A DNA stretch of 64,000 bases from the NCBI RefSeq assembly GCF_000802185.1, contig NZ_KN676113.1, positions 2,766,856 through 2,830,855 on the forward strand, written 5' to 3'. The translations under genes and the position numbers were made by a program. The stretch comes from Belnapia sp. F-4-1 (lineage in GTDB: Bacteria > Pseudomonadota > Alphaproteobacteria > Acetobacterales > Acetobacteraceae). Under the pieces are notes generated by a model. The model was not told the origin of the DNA. It did not search any database and saw only the letters and a list, made by a program, of their open reading frames with translations. Shown one piece after another: positions 1 through 8,441 of the stretch. Position 1 is the first letter of the stretch; the number at the start of each line of letters is the position of its first letter.

Positions 1-149
1 ATCATGGCCTCCCTCGCCGGCTGACCGGGCAGCGGCGGGAACGGCTCCTGCACGATGACGACGTAGAGCACCGCGCAGGCCGCCGAGACAGCCGCCGCTA
101 TTGTGCCTCGTCCCCGGCGGGGCCGAGGATTGGCCGTGATAGCCGCCAT
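1..149 (-). CDS. N-terminal fragment of an unidentified membrane or secreted protein, cut by the left edge
   Basis: Reading leftwards from an ATG at 149, the frame stays open to the window edge for 49 codons. It begins with a short basic stretch (RPRRGRGT) followed by a hydrophobic segment (IAAAVSAACAVLYVVIV) and then a proline-rich stretch. This is the layout of a signal anchor or first membrane helix. No family can be named from so short a piece. No start codon further upstream stays open in this frame. It would be transcribed divergently from the PEP carboxylase gene. The 200 bases between the two starts hold no other gene that I can support. Confidence 0.45.
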   Translation of the reverse strand, partial: MAAITANPRPRRGRGTIAAAVSAACAVLYVVIVQEPFPPLPGQPAREAM

Positions 150-349
150 CACCCGGTGCGGGCGATGCTCATATGCCGCGCCGTCTCCAGGCGGCCCGGC
201 AGCCAGGCGCCATGGTCTGGATGCGCGGGGGGTCCCTGCCCATCCTGACCTGGAACGCCCTATGCGTCCCGGCAGACGGCAAGCCATGGGCCCCAAGGCG
301 CGGATGGAAGGGCTGGCCATCATCGCCTTCGCAGGTGCAACATGACGCC

Positions 350-3127
350 ATGCCGGACATCGCCCCCGACCCCCTCCAGGACCTCCTCGCCCGCCTGCGC
401 GAGGCAAGGGCCGCGGCGGCGCATGACCCCTTCGGCGACCCGGTGTTGCTGATCGCCCTGGCCATCAGCCGGCGGCTGGACGATGGCGCCCTCGACCTCG
501 ATCTCGTCGCCGGGATAGTGCAGCGCCTGGCCGATGCCGCGGCGGGCGAACGGGCCCGGCGCCTAGCCGCCTATGTCGGCCTGCCCGATGCCGTGCCCGA
601 CCTCGCCGCCCTCGCGGCTCGCCTGGTGCGGCCGGACCCGGATGACAGCCCGGTGCCCTTCGCCCAGTACCGGGCGCTGCTGGAGACGCCGCGCTTCGCC
701 GCGGTCTTCACCGCCCACCCGACCTTCTCCCTGCCTCCCGAAACCGGCGCGGCGCTGGCCGAGGCGGCAAGCGGCGCTGGCTTCCCCGAGGGCCTCCCCC
801 ACCGGCCCCCGGCCCCGACCCTCGCCGAGGAATTCCGCCAAGCGGGCGCCGCCATCGCCCGCGGCCGCGACGCCATCGACGGCCTGACCGAGGCGCTGCT
901 GGGTGCCGCCAGATCGGTCTGGCCCGACCGATGGGCCACCCTCGTCCCCCGCCCGGTCCTGCTGGCGAGCTGGGTCGGCTACGACACCGACGGCCGCACC
1001 GATATCGGCTGGTGGGACACGCTCCGCCTCCGCCTCACGATGAAGCGCCTCCAGCTGGAGCGCCTCGCCGCCCAATTCGCCGCGCTTGGCGATCCTGCCG
1101 CCCCGCTCGCCGCCCGCACCGCCGAGGCGCTGGAGGCGACCGAGGCCCAGCTCGCCGCCGTCCCCGAACGGCCCGAGCCGGAGGCGGTGCGCGCCATGGC
1201 GCATCTGCTGATCGAGCGCCGCGAGGCGGCGATGACCACCCTCGAGCCGTTGATGGCGCTCTTCCCCGCCGCCATCGCCTCGGCACCCGACGATGCCGCG
1301 CGCCTCGCCCTCGCCGTGGCCCGCGCCGGCCTCGCCACGCATGGCCTCGCCCTGGCCCATACCCATGTCCGGCTGAACGCCGCCCAGCTTCACAACGCCG
1401 TCCGCCAGCGCCTCGGCCTCGCCTCCTCGGCCGAGGACATGGCGCAGCGCCGCGGCCTGCTCGCCGCCATCAACGAGGCGCTGGCCGAGGTCGCGCCGCT
1501 GCCGGTCGATTTCGGCGCGTTGCTGGCCGAGCAGGCGAGCGCCGCGCGCCTCATGCTGGTCTGCGCCCAGATCGCCAAGCATGTGGACGGCTCGGCCCCC
1601 ATCCGCTTCCTCATCGCCGAGACGGAGACCGGCTACACGCTCCTCGCCGCCCTCTGGCTCGCCCGCCGCTTCGGCGCCGAGATGGCCGTCGAGCTCTCAC
1701 CCCTGTTCGAGACGGCGGAAGCGCTCGACCGCGGCGAGCGCGTGCTGGAGGAGGCGCTGCGCAGCCCGCACTACCGCGACTACCTGCGCGCCCATGGCCG
1801 CATCTGCCTGCAATTCGGCTATTCCGACAGCGGCCGCTATGTCGGCCAGCTCGCCGGCAGCTACCTCGCCGAGCGGCTGAAGCTCCGCCTCGTCGAAATG
1901 CTGCGCCGCCACAAGCTCGACGGCATCGAGGTCGTGCTGTTCGACACCCATGGCGAAAGCGTCGGCCGCGGCGGCCATCCCGGCAGCCTCGCCGACCGCC
2001 TCGCCTATCTCTCGCCGCCCCAGGCGCGCATGGCGCTCGACCGCGCCGGGCTCCGGCTGCGCGAGGAGACGGCTTTCCAAGGCGGCGACGGCTACCTCTT
2101 CTTCGGCACGCCGGCCCTGGCCCGCGCCACCATCGCCGGCATCGCCCGCCACACCTTCGCCCCTGCGGCGAAGGTGACGGACCCGGTCTATGCCGAAGCC
2201 GACTACGTCGCCGACTTCTTCGCAACCGTCCGGCGCGAGATGCAGGCGCTGGTTGCCGATCCCGGCTATGCCGCGCTCCTCGGCGCCTTCGGCCCGGGCC
2301 TGCTCGACCGCACCGGCTCCCGCCCCGCCGTGCGGCAGGCGGATGGCATGAGCGGGCCGATCCGCATCGGCCACCCCTCGCAACTCCGGGCCATCCCGAA
2401 CAACGCCATCCTCCAGCAGCTCGGCTGGATGGCGAACACGCTGCACGGGCTTGGCGCCGCCGCCTCCGCCAACCCGGATGCCTTCACCGAGCTACGCACC
2501 CATTCGCCCCGCTTCGCACGCGCCCTTGCATTGGCCGCCCGTGCCGCCGCCTGCTCCGATATCGGCGTGCTGCGGGCCGTGGTCGATACGCTCGACCCCG
2601 GCCCCTGGCTCGACCGCGCCGGCTTCACCCGGCGGCCGGGGCGGCGCGAAGCGCTGCTCGGCGTCGCGGGGGCGGTCGAGGGGCTCGACCTCGACGCGCC
2701 GGTGCGCCGCCTCTTCCGCCGCCTCCAGGCCGATCACCTGGCCCTCCGCCATGCCTGGCCCGACCTGCCGGAGATGCCGGACCGGCTGGTGCTGCTGCAC
2801 GCGCTGCGCCTCGCGCTGATCCATCGCATCTGGCTGCTCGCCGTCGACGTGCCCGACTTCTCGCCCCGCCACGGCGCGACGCGGGAGGCCCTCGTCGCCC
2901 GCATCCTCCAGCTCGATGTCGAGCCGGCGCTGGCGCTGCTGGAAGAGGTTTTCCCCGCCGCCCCAGGCCCGGTCATCGGCCTGGAATTCGGCGAGCCGGC
3001 GCCGCCGCGCGAAGGTCTGAGCTACGCCGCCGAGCACGCCACGCTGTTCCGGCCGATGGCGAAGCTCTTCGCCCTGGTCCGCGAATGCGGCGCCGCCATC
3101 ACCCACGAGGTCGGGGCCTTCGGCTGA
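350..3127 (+). CDS. ppc: atypical phosphoenolpyruvate carboxylase family protein
   Basis: The 925-residue protein is a little longer than the usual 880-900 of bacterial PEP carboxylase, which makes oxaloacetate from PEP and bicarbonate to refill the citric acid cycle. The family framework is visible: VFTAHPT near residue 119 (catalytic His loop), GYDTDG near 207, FGYSDSG near 488 and a glycine-rich loop ending SVGRGGHPG near 535. Several canonical active-site positions differ. The loop normally reading FHGRGGSIGRGG is FDTHGESVGRGG, so the first arginine (E. coli R581) is replaced. The SDSAKDAG lysine is arginine. The usual C-terminal NTG is absent and the protein ends HEVGAFG. I chose the ATG at 350 because upstream codons encode unrelated low-quality sequence. 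It may be a divergent PEPC subfamily rather than a proven carboxylase. Confidence 0.8.
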   Translation: MPDIAPDPLQDLLARLREARAAAAHDPFGDPVLLIALAISRRLDDGALDLDLVAGIVQRLADAAAGERARRLAAYVGLPDAVPDLAALAARLVRPDPDDSPVPFAQYRALLETPRFAAVFTAHPTFSLPPETGAALAEAASGAGFPEGLPHRPPAPTLAEEFRQAGAAIARGRDAIDGLTEALLGAARSVWPDRWATLVPRPVLLASWVGYDTDGRTDIGWWDTLRLRLTMKRLQLERLAAQFAALGDPAAPLAARTAEALEATEAQLAAVPERPEPEAVRAMAHLLIERREAAMTTLEPLMALFPAAIASAPDDAARLALAVARAGLATHGLALAHTHVRLNAAQLHNAVRQRLGLASSAEDMAQRRGLLAAINEALAEVAPLPVDFGALLAEQASAARLMLVCAQIAKHVDGSAPIRFLIAETETGYTLLAALWLARRFGAEMAVELSPLFETAEALDRGERVLEEALRSPHYRDYLRAHGRICLQFGYSDSGRYVGQLAGSYLAERLKLRLVEMLRRHKLDGIEVVLFDTHGESVGRGGHPGSLADRLAYLSPPQARMALDRAGLRLREETAFQGGDGYLFFGTPALARATIAGIARHTFAPAAKVTDPVYAEADYVADFFATVRREMQALVADPGYAALLGAFGPGLLDRTGSRPAVRQADGMSGPIRIGHPSQLRAIPNNAILQQLGWMANTLHGLGAAASANPDAFTELRTHSPRFARALALAARAAACSDIGVLRAVVDTLDPGPWLDRAGFTRRPGRREALLGVAGAVEGLDLDAPVRRLFRRLQADHLALRHAWPDLPEMPDRLVLLHALRLALIHRIWLLAVDVPDFSPRHGATREALVARILQLDVEPALALLEEVFPAAPGPVIGLEFGEPAPPREGLSYAAEHATLFRPMAKLFALVRECGAAITHEVGAFG

Positions 3128-3167
3128 CCCGGCCGGCGCCCGTCACGGCCGGGCCCGGCTACACGGC

Positions 3168-3566
3168 TCAGCCGGGCCGCACCCGCGCGAGCACGCGCAG
3201 CAGGACATCGGGGTCGATCGGCTTCTGCAGGATGGCGAGCGGCCGCGCTGCCTCGCAGCGGGCGCGGAATGCGGGGTCGCCGGAGCCGGTGACGAAGAGG
3301 AAGGGCGGACCGGAGCCGGCACGCAGGCGCTCCGCCACATCGATGCCGGTCAGGGCGCCCGGCAGCTTCACGTCCAGGCTGACCACGTCGATCGCCCGGC
3401 CGCTGCCGAGGATCGCCAGCGCCTCCTCCGCCGTCGCCGCGGTGCCGGCGACGCTGTGGCCGGCATCCTCCAGCACCGCCACCAGGTAGTCAGCGATGAG
3501 GAATTCGTCCTCCACGACCAGCACTTTCAGCCCGGCCTGGCCGGGTTCCGCACCGTGATCCGACAT
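3168..3566 (-). CDS. single-domain response regulator (CheY-like receiver)
   Basis: This 132-residue protein is a lone receiver domain. It has the acidic pair in VVEDE near residue 19, the phospho-acceptor Asp in SLDVKLPG near 65, the switch Thr in FVTG near 93 and the conserved Lys in LQKPID near 115. There is no output domain, so it probably relays phosphate or acts by protein contact. It lies directly downstream of the receiver/HisKA_2 kinase on the same strand, which is its likely partner. If the amber codon of that kinase is ignored, the two reading frames overlap by 40 bases, as in a translationally coupled pair. Confidence 0.88.
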   Translation of the reverse strand: MSDHGAEPGQAGLKVLVVEDEFLIADYLVAVLEDAGHSVAGTAATAEEALAILGSGRAIDVVSLDVKLPGALTGIDVAERLRAGSGPPFLFVTGSGDPAFRARCEAARPLAILQKPIDPDVLLRVLARVRPG

Positions 3567-3613
3567 GACCTCCCGCCGCCTTCCTTGGGCTCGATATCAA
3601 CCACGCCGCCGAT

Positions 3614-4525
3614 CTACTGGGCAAGCCGCTGCACCAGCCGGGCACCGAGCCCCGTCCCGGCCTGCGGCGAAGGCGGACCGGAACCGTTGTCGTCCACTTC
3701 CAGCGCCTGCGCTCCGTCCGCTTCGGTACGAAAGCGGACGATTACCGCCAGCGGCTTCATCCCGCCCACGGCATGCTTCAGCGCATTGGTGAGCAATTCG
3801 TTGGCAATCAGCGCCAGCGGCACGGCGAGGTCAACCGGGAGCATCACCGGCTGGAGGTCCAGATGCGTGGCGATGCCGCGCCCGTCGAGCGCGACGAGAT
3901 CTTCCACCAGCTGGCGCAGGAAGGCCGCGAAATCGACCCGGCGGAAATCCCCGCCGCGATAAAGCCGCTCCTGCAACAGCGACAGCGACTGCACCCGCCG
4001 GCCGAGGTCGTCGAGCCGCCGCCGCGCCACCGGCTCCTCGATGCTGCGGGCGGTGAAGGCGATCAGCCCGACCACGAGCTGGAGGTTGTTGTGCAGCCGG
4101 TGGTAGAGTTCCTGCGTCAGCAGGTCGCGGTTCTCCTCGAGGCCGCGGCGCGTCTCGGCGCGGGTGAGGGCGGCCCGCGCCGCCGCCGCCAGCCGGCGCA
4201 GCTGCCGCGGCGACTTGACCACATAGTCGTCGAAGCCGGCCTTGATGGCGCGCACCGCCACCTCCTCGTCGCCGGTCCCGGTGAACATGATGGCGACGCA
4301 GCCCGGCCAGGCCGCGCGCACCTCCTCGAAGACGGCAAAGCCGTCGATCCAGTTGAGGCTGAAGTCGGAGATCAGCAGCTGCGGCCCCGGCGCCGTGGCA
4401 AGGGCGGCGTCGAGCCCGGCGCGGTCGCCGATCTCGGTGATGGTGCTCCCGTCGAACTCGCGGCGCATGGCCCGGCTGGCCAGGCCGCGGAAATCGGGGT
4501 CGTCGTCGGCGATCAGGATACGCAT
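3614..4525 (-). CDS. receiver/HisKA_2 hybrid sensor histidine kinase, C-terminus truncated by an amber codon
   Basis: The N-terminal receiver runs over residues 1-120, with ADDD, acceptor Asp in LISDFSL, Thr in FTGTG and Lys in VVKSP. A HisKA_2 dimerisation/phospho-acceptor segment follows (ELYHRLHNNLQLVVGL, about residues 145-160), then a HATPase_c domain with ANELLTNALKHA, DNGSG and GTGLGARLV. Translation stops at TAG right after LVQRLAQ. In the same frame the codons continue IGGVVDIEPKEGGG and so on to a TGA at 3527-3529, which is the expected last part of a HATPase fold. The gene therefore looks truncated by a single nonsense change. I chose the start at 4525 (MRILIADDDP) because the 40 upstream codons lack receiver character. 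It lacks transmembrane helices, so it is cytosolic, and it is divergent from the CHASE3 kinase. Confidence 0.85.
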   Translation of the reverse strand: MRILIADDDPDFRGLASRAMRREFDGSTITEIGDRAGLDAALATAPGPQLLISDFSLNWIDGFAVFEEVRAAWPGCVAIMFTGTGDEEVAVRAIKAGFDDYVVKSPRQLRRLAAAARAALTRAETRRGLEENRDLLTQELYHRLHNNLQLVVGLIAFTARSIEEPVARRRLDDLGRRVQSLSLLQERLYRGGDFRRVDFAAFLRQLVEDLVALDGRGIATHLDLQPVMLPVDLAVPLALIANELLTNALKHAVGGMKPLAVIVRFRTEADGAQALEVDDNGSGPPSPQAGTGLGARLVQRLAQ

Positions 4526-4643
4526 ATGGTTTTCAACAGGACCGAGGCCCGCCGGATCGCTCCGTTTGCATGACAAGGGGTGAATTCGTCGGGAACCCGA
4601 AGCGGCGCCGGCCATTCCAAGCCTTGTGCGGCAGGTGGGTGAC

Positions 4644-6098
4644 ATGCCTCAGGCGACGCGGCAGCAGGGGCGGGGGTGGCGCTGGACGCGCGATCTCGGC
4701 GGCCTGGCCGGGGCCGCCGCAGCCGCAGCCTTCCTTCTCCTGGCGCTCGGCGGCCTGCTGCTGGTGCTCAACCTCGCCCGGCTGGCCGAGGCGCGCCGCT
4801 CGACCGAGATCACGGTCGTGGTGCTCGACGCCACCCGCGCCGTGGTGGCCGACCTACTCGACGCCGAGACGGGCCAGCGCGGCTTCCTCCTCATCGGCGA
4901 GGACAGCTATCTCGGCCCCTACCGCCAGGCGGTGGACCGCATCTGGGCCGATTTCGCCTCGCTCGACGCGATGGTGATGCTGCCGGCGCAGCAGGCCCGG
5001 CTCGAGACCCTGCGTCCCCTGATCGAGGCCAAGCTCGCCGAGCTGGCGGAGACGGTCGCGCTTCGCCGGAACGCGGCCGAGGCGGCGCTCGCCGTGGTGC
5101 GGACCGACCGCGGGCGCCAACTGATGGACCACATCCGCATCGGCTTCGGCGCCTTCGAGACCGAGGCGCGGCGCCTGCTGCGCGAGCGCACCGCGCTGCA
5201 GGACGAGCGCACGCGGATGACGACCTTCCTTGCCCTCGGCTGCGGTGCGCTGGCGCTGGCCTCGGCTGGGCTCAGCGCCCTTGGCATCCTCCGCCGGCGG
5301 GATGGGCGCCGACTGGTCGAGCAGAACCAGCGGCTGGAGCAGCAGGTGGAGGAGCGCACGGCGACGCTGGAGGAGGCGAATGACGAGCTGCGCTCCTTCG
5401 CCGCCACCATCTCCCACGACCTACGCGCCCCGGCGCGGGCCATTGGCGGCTATGCCGCGGCGCTGGAGGAGGATGCAGGGCCCCGGCTCGGCGAGGAGGA
5501 GCGCGACTACCTCGCCCGCATCGCCGGCGCCGCCGAGAGGATGGACGCGTTGATCGACGACATCCTCGGCTACAGCCGCCTGGCGCGGCAGGACATCGCG
5601 CTGCGCCGGGTGCCGCTCGAGGAGGTGGTGGAGGCGGTGCTCGACCAGTCCCGCACCGAGCTGAAGGACGCACGGGTCGAGGTGCTGCGGCCGATGCCGG
5701 CGGTCAGCGGCCATGCCGGCGTGCTGGTCCAGGCGGTCGGCAACCTGGTGGGCAATGCGCTGAAATTCCGCCCGCCCGGCGAGCCGCCGCAGGTGACGAT
5801 CCGCTGCACCGAAGGCGAGGGCGGCCTCGTCCGCCTCTGGGTCGAGGATCGCGGCATCGGCATCGCGCCGGAGCACCAGGAGCGCATCTTCCGCCCCTTC
5901 GAGCGGCTGCACGGGCGGGAAGCCTTCGCCGGCACCGGCGTCGGCCTCGCCATCGTGCGGCGGGTGGCGGAGCGGCTGGGCGGCCGCTGCGGCGTCGTCT
6001 CCGCATCGGGCGAGGGCAGCCGCTTCTGGATCGACCTGCCGCGCTGGACGGAGCCGGGCGAGGCGGCCGTCAGAGCAGCCCCTCACGGCGGAAGCTGA
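4644..6098 (+). CDS. membrane sensor histidine kinase with CHASE3 domain
   Basis: This 484-residue kinase starts with a membrane helix (about residues 20-45), then an extracytoplasmic CHASE3 region (to about 190) with the typical LLDAETGQRGFLL signature, and a second helix (about 195-220). A coiled linker leads to HisKA with SHDLRAPARAIGGY (phospho-acceptor His) and a HATPase domain with GNLVGNALKF, DRGIGI, IFRPFERLH and GTGVGLAI. The kinase half resembles phytochrome-like kinases of the Cph1 type. I prefer the ATG at 4644 over an in-frame GTG at 4626 because a purine-rich GGTGGGTGA precedes it. It is divergent from the receiver/HisKA_2 kinase, suggesting one signalling locus. Its 3' end overlaps the convergent radC by 29 bases. 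Confidence 0.87.
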   Translation: MPQATRQQGRGWRWTRDLGGLAGAAAAAAFLLLALGGLLLVLNLARLAEARRSTEITVVVLDATRAVVADLLDAETGQRGFLLIGEDSYLGPYRQAVDRIWADFASLDAMVMLPAQQARLETLRPLIEAKLAELAETVALRRNAAEAALAVVRTDRGRQLMDHIRIGFGAFETEARRLLRERTALQDERTRMTTFLALGCGALALASAGLSALGILRRRDGRRLVEQNQRLEQQVEERTATLEEANDELRSFAATISHDLRAPARAIGGYAAALEEDAGPRLGEEERDYLARIAGAAERMDALIDDILGYSRLARQDIALRRVPLEEVVEAVLDQSRTELKDARVEVLRPMPAVSGHAGVLVQAVGNLVGNALKFRPPGEPPQVTIRCTEGEGGLVRLWVEDRGIGIAPEHQERIFRPFERLHGREAFAGTGVGLAIVRRVAERLGGRCGVVSASGEGSRFWIDLPRWTEPGEAAVRAAPHGGS

Positions 6099-6948
6099 GG
6101 TGCCGGCCGCGGCCGATGATGAGGTGGTCGTGCAGCGCGATGCCGAGCACGCCGACCGCCGCCTTCACCTCGGCCGTCATGGCGACGTCCTCCCGCGAGG
6201 GCGTCGGGTCGCCCGAGGGGTGGTTGTGCACCAGGATCAGCGCCGTCGCATGCAGCTCCAGCGCGCGCTTCACCACCTCGCGCGGATAGACCGGCGTGTG
6301 GTTCACCGTGCCGCGCGCCTGCGCCTCGTCGGCGATCAGCCGGTTGCGGGTGTCGAGGAAGAGGATGCGGAACTGCTCGATCTTCTCCTCCGCCAGCACG
6401 GCGGTGAGGTAGCCGATCAGCCGCTCCCAATTGTTCAGGATGGGCCGGTCCATTACCTCGGCCCGCGCCAGGCGGAGGGAGGAGGCCTGCACCAGCTTGA
6501 GCGCCGCGACGCTGTGCGGGCCGAGGCCGCGCGTCGCCATCAGCTGGTCCTGCGGCGCGGCGAGCACGGCGCCGAAGCTGCCGAAGCGGTTGATCAGTGC
6601 CTTGGCCAGCGGCTTGGTGTCGCCCTTCGGCATGGCGAAGAAGAGCAACATCTCCAACAGCTCGTAATCGGCCAGCGCCTCCGCCCCGCGCTCCAGCAGC
6701 TTCTCCCGCATCCGCGCGCGGTGGCCATGCGGGCCGGTGCTGGGGAAGGGCAGCTCGGCCGGGATGCGGGCGGGGAAGGGTGCCTCCATCCGCTCGAGCA
6801 CCGGCGTCTCGGCGGCCGGCGCCCGGTCGAAGGCGACCGGCGCGACGCCCTCATGGAAGCCGCGAGGCGGCGGCGCGTCATCGCCCCTAATTTGCAGCCA
6901 CTTCCTCAGCCACACCGCACCCCGCCTCCCGCCGGGTGGGGCGATCAT
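6070..6948 (-). CDS. radC: RadC family JAB/MPN-domain protein
   Basis: The C-terminal half carries the RadC metallopeptidase-like (MPN+/JAB) signature: RGTVNHTPVYPREV and the zinc-site motif HNHPSGDPTPSREDV. The N-terminal half has the helix-hairpin-helix-like region around ATRGLGPHSVAAL. The biochemical role of RadC is unsettled. The family was named for DNA repair, but that link is disputed. The full frame gives 292 residues, longer than the usual 220-240 because of a proline-rich leader. A start at 6789 (MEAPFPARIP) would give 239 residues and is a real alternative. The gene is divergent from the TetR regulator, with 98 AT-richer bases between them. Confidence 0.85.
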   Translation of the reverse strand: MIAPPGGRRGAVWLRKWLQIRGDDAPPPRGFHEGVAPVAFDRAPAAETPVLERMEAPFPARIPAELPFPSTGPHGHRARMREKLLERGAEALADYELLEMLLFFAMPKGDTKPLAKALINRFGSFGAVLAAPQDQLMATRGLGPHSVAALKLVQASSLRLARAEVMDRPILNNWERLIGYLTAVLAEEKIEQFRILFLDTRNRLIADEAQARGTVNHTPVYPREVVKRALELHATALILVHNHPSGDPTPSREDVAMTAEVKAAVGVLGIALHDHLIIGRGRHLSFRREGLL

Positions 6949-6962
6949 GCCAAGACCGATGC

Positions 6963-7046
6963 AAATGTAAAACGTTTATTGATGGCTATGGATGATAGCG
7001 CGGCGGCAAGTAGACAGACCATTCTAAAACGTGCATTCTAATTGCC
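6963..7046. promoter_or_regulatory. AT-rich divergent control region between radC and the TetR gene
   Basis: This stretch is much AT-richer than its surroundings. It contains the perfect palindrome AAACGTTT (6970-6977) within TAAAACGTTTATT, and a related TAAAACGTGCATT near the TetR start. The heptamer ATTCTAA occurs twice as a direct repeat (7021-7027 and 7035-7041). Autoregulating TetR proteins usually bind inverted repeats in such positions, so these are candidate operator and promoter sequences. Which gene they control cannot be told from sequence. Confidence 0.45.
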
Positions 7047-7628
7047 ATGGTCAGGATGGCACGCTTCTCCGAGGACGACTTCATCGAGGCGACCATGGCG
7101 CTGGTTGCCGAGGGCGGCCCCGCCGCGGCCACGATGCAGGCCATCGCCCGCCGGGTGGGGGCGCCCACGGGCTCGATCTACCACCGCTTCGAGTCACGGG
7201 CAGCCATGCTCGGCGCGGCCTGGAACGCCGCCTATGCCTCCTTCACCGCCGCGCTGGCGCCGTTGCTGCGGGCGGGCCGTCCCCGCGACGCGGCGCTGGC
7301 CATCCTGCCCTGGGCCCGGGAGCACGAGCGCCGCGCCCGCTTCCTGCTCCTGCACGAGCCCATTGCCCTGTTCGAGGACACCCCGCCGCCGGCGCCGCTG
7401 CGGGCGGAGCTGGAGCGGCTGGAGGAGAGTTTCGACGGCGCCTTCCGCGCCTGCGTCGCCACCCGCGGCGACGGCGCCCTCCGCGAGGAGGATCTGGCGC
7501 GGGCCAAATTCCTGATCTTCGACGCCCCGATCGCCATCCTCCGCCCCCATCTCATGCGCGGCGGCCCGCTGCCGCCCTTCGCGGAGCGGATGATCGCCGA
7601 GCTCCATGCCGGGATGCCCATCGGCTAA
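7047..7628 (+). CDS. TetR/AcrR family transcriptional regulator
   Basis: The 193-residue protein has an N-terminal helix-turn-helix of TetR type: FIEATMALVAEGGPAAATMQ leading into AIARRVGAPTGSIYHRFESR (residues 25-55, recognition helix around GSIYHRF). The C-terminal ligand-binding half is alpha-helical and unassigned. The ligand and regulon are unknown. The immediate neighbours are the divergent radC and, 36 bases downstream on the same strand, methionine aminopeptidase, neither being a typical TetR target. An ATG nine bases downstream of the chosen one is also possible. Confidence 0.87.
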   Translation: MVRMARFSEDDFIEATMALVAEGGPAAATMQAIARRVGAPTGSIYHRFESRAAMLGAAWNAAYASFTAALAPLLRAGRPRDAALAILPWAREHERRARFLLLHEPIALFEDTPPPAPLRAELERLEESFDGAFRACVATRGDGALREEDLARAKFLIFDAPIAILRPHLMRGGPLPPFAERMIAELHAGMPIG

Positions 7629-7664
7629 GGGCGCCCTTCTTTTCCCATGCCTGACGGAGTGCCG

Positions 7665-8441
7665 ATGGACGACCCCGCCCAGCGCCGCAGCATCAAGCTC
7701 CACGCCGCGCAGGATTTCGCCCCGATGCGGCGGGCGGGGCGGCTTGTCGCGGCCGCCCTCGACATGATCGCCGCCCATGTCCGGCCGGGCATCACCACGG
7801 CGGAGCTCGATCGCCTCTGCCATGAATTCGTGCTGGACCACGGGGCCAGGCCCGCCTCGCTGGGCTACAACGGCTATGCCCATGCGACCTGCATCTCGCT
7901 CAACCATGTCGTCTGCCACGGCATCCCCGGCGAGCGGCGGCTGGCGGAGGGCGACATCCTCAACATCGACCTGGCGGTGGTGGTCGACGGCTGGCATGGC
8001 GACAGCAGCCGCATGTACGGCGTCGGCAAGGTCGGCAACCGCGCCGCCCGCCTCATGGAGGTGGCGCGGGAGGCGATGATGCGCGGCATCGCGGCGATCC
8101 GCCCGGGTGCCACGGTCGGGGATATCGGCCATGCCATCCAGCGCCATGTGGAGGCGGAGCGCTTCAGCGTCGTCCGCGACTTTTGCGGCCACGGCCTGGG
8201 GCGCGTCTACCACGACGCGCCGAACATCCTGAACTACGGCCGCCGGGGCGAGGGGGCCCGGCTGCGCCCCGGCATGTTCCTGACCGTCGAGCCGATGGTG
8301 AATGCGGGACGGCCGGAGGTGAAGGTCCTGAGCGACGGCTGGACGGCCGTGACGCGGGACCGGAGCCTTTCCGCGCAATTCGAGCACAGCGTCGGCGTGA
8401 CCGAGGCGGGATGCGAGATCTTCACCCTGTCGGAGGGCTGA
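7665..8441 (+). CDS. map: type I methionine aminopeptidase
   Basis: The protein removes the initiator methionine from nascent proteins in the cytosol. All five metal ligands of the pita-bread fold are visible: Asp in LNIDLAVV, Asp in HGDSSRMY, His in CGHGLGR, Glu in LTVEPM and Glu in FEHSV. The substrate-site His in YAHATCISLNHVVCHG is also present. The start at 7665 (MDDPAQRR) has GACGGAG about seven bases upstream. An ATG six codons earlier is possible but less well placed. Length (258 residues) is normal. The 3' end overlaps the convergent HWE kinase by 20 bases. Many genomes carry more than one map copy, so this need not be the housekeeping one. Confidence 0.93.
   Translation: MDDPAQRRSIKLHAAQDFAPMRRAGRLVAAALDMIAAHVRPGITTAELDRLCHEFVLDHGARPASLGYNGYAHATCISLNHVVCHGIPGERRLAEGDILNIDLAVVVDGWHGDSSRMYGVGKVGNRAARLMEVAREAMMRGIAAIRPGATVGDIGHAIQRHVEAERFSVVRDFCGHGLGRVYHDAPNILNYGRRGEGARLRPGMFLTVEPMVNAGRPEVKVLSDGWTAVTRDRSLSAQFEHSVGVTEAGCEIFTLSEG

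Noticed and set aside
173-349. Upstream extension of the PEP carboxylase gene
   Set aside because: The added 59 codons have no family resemblance and no ribosome site. The start at 350 gives a normal N-terminus.
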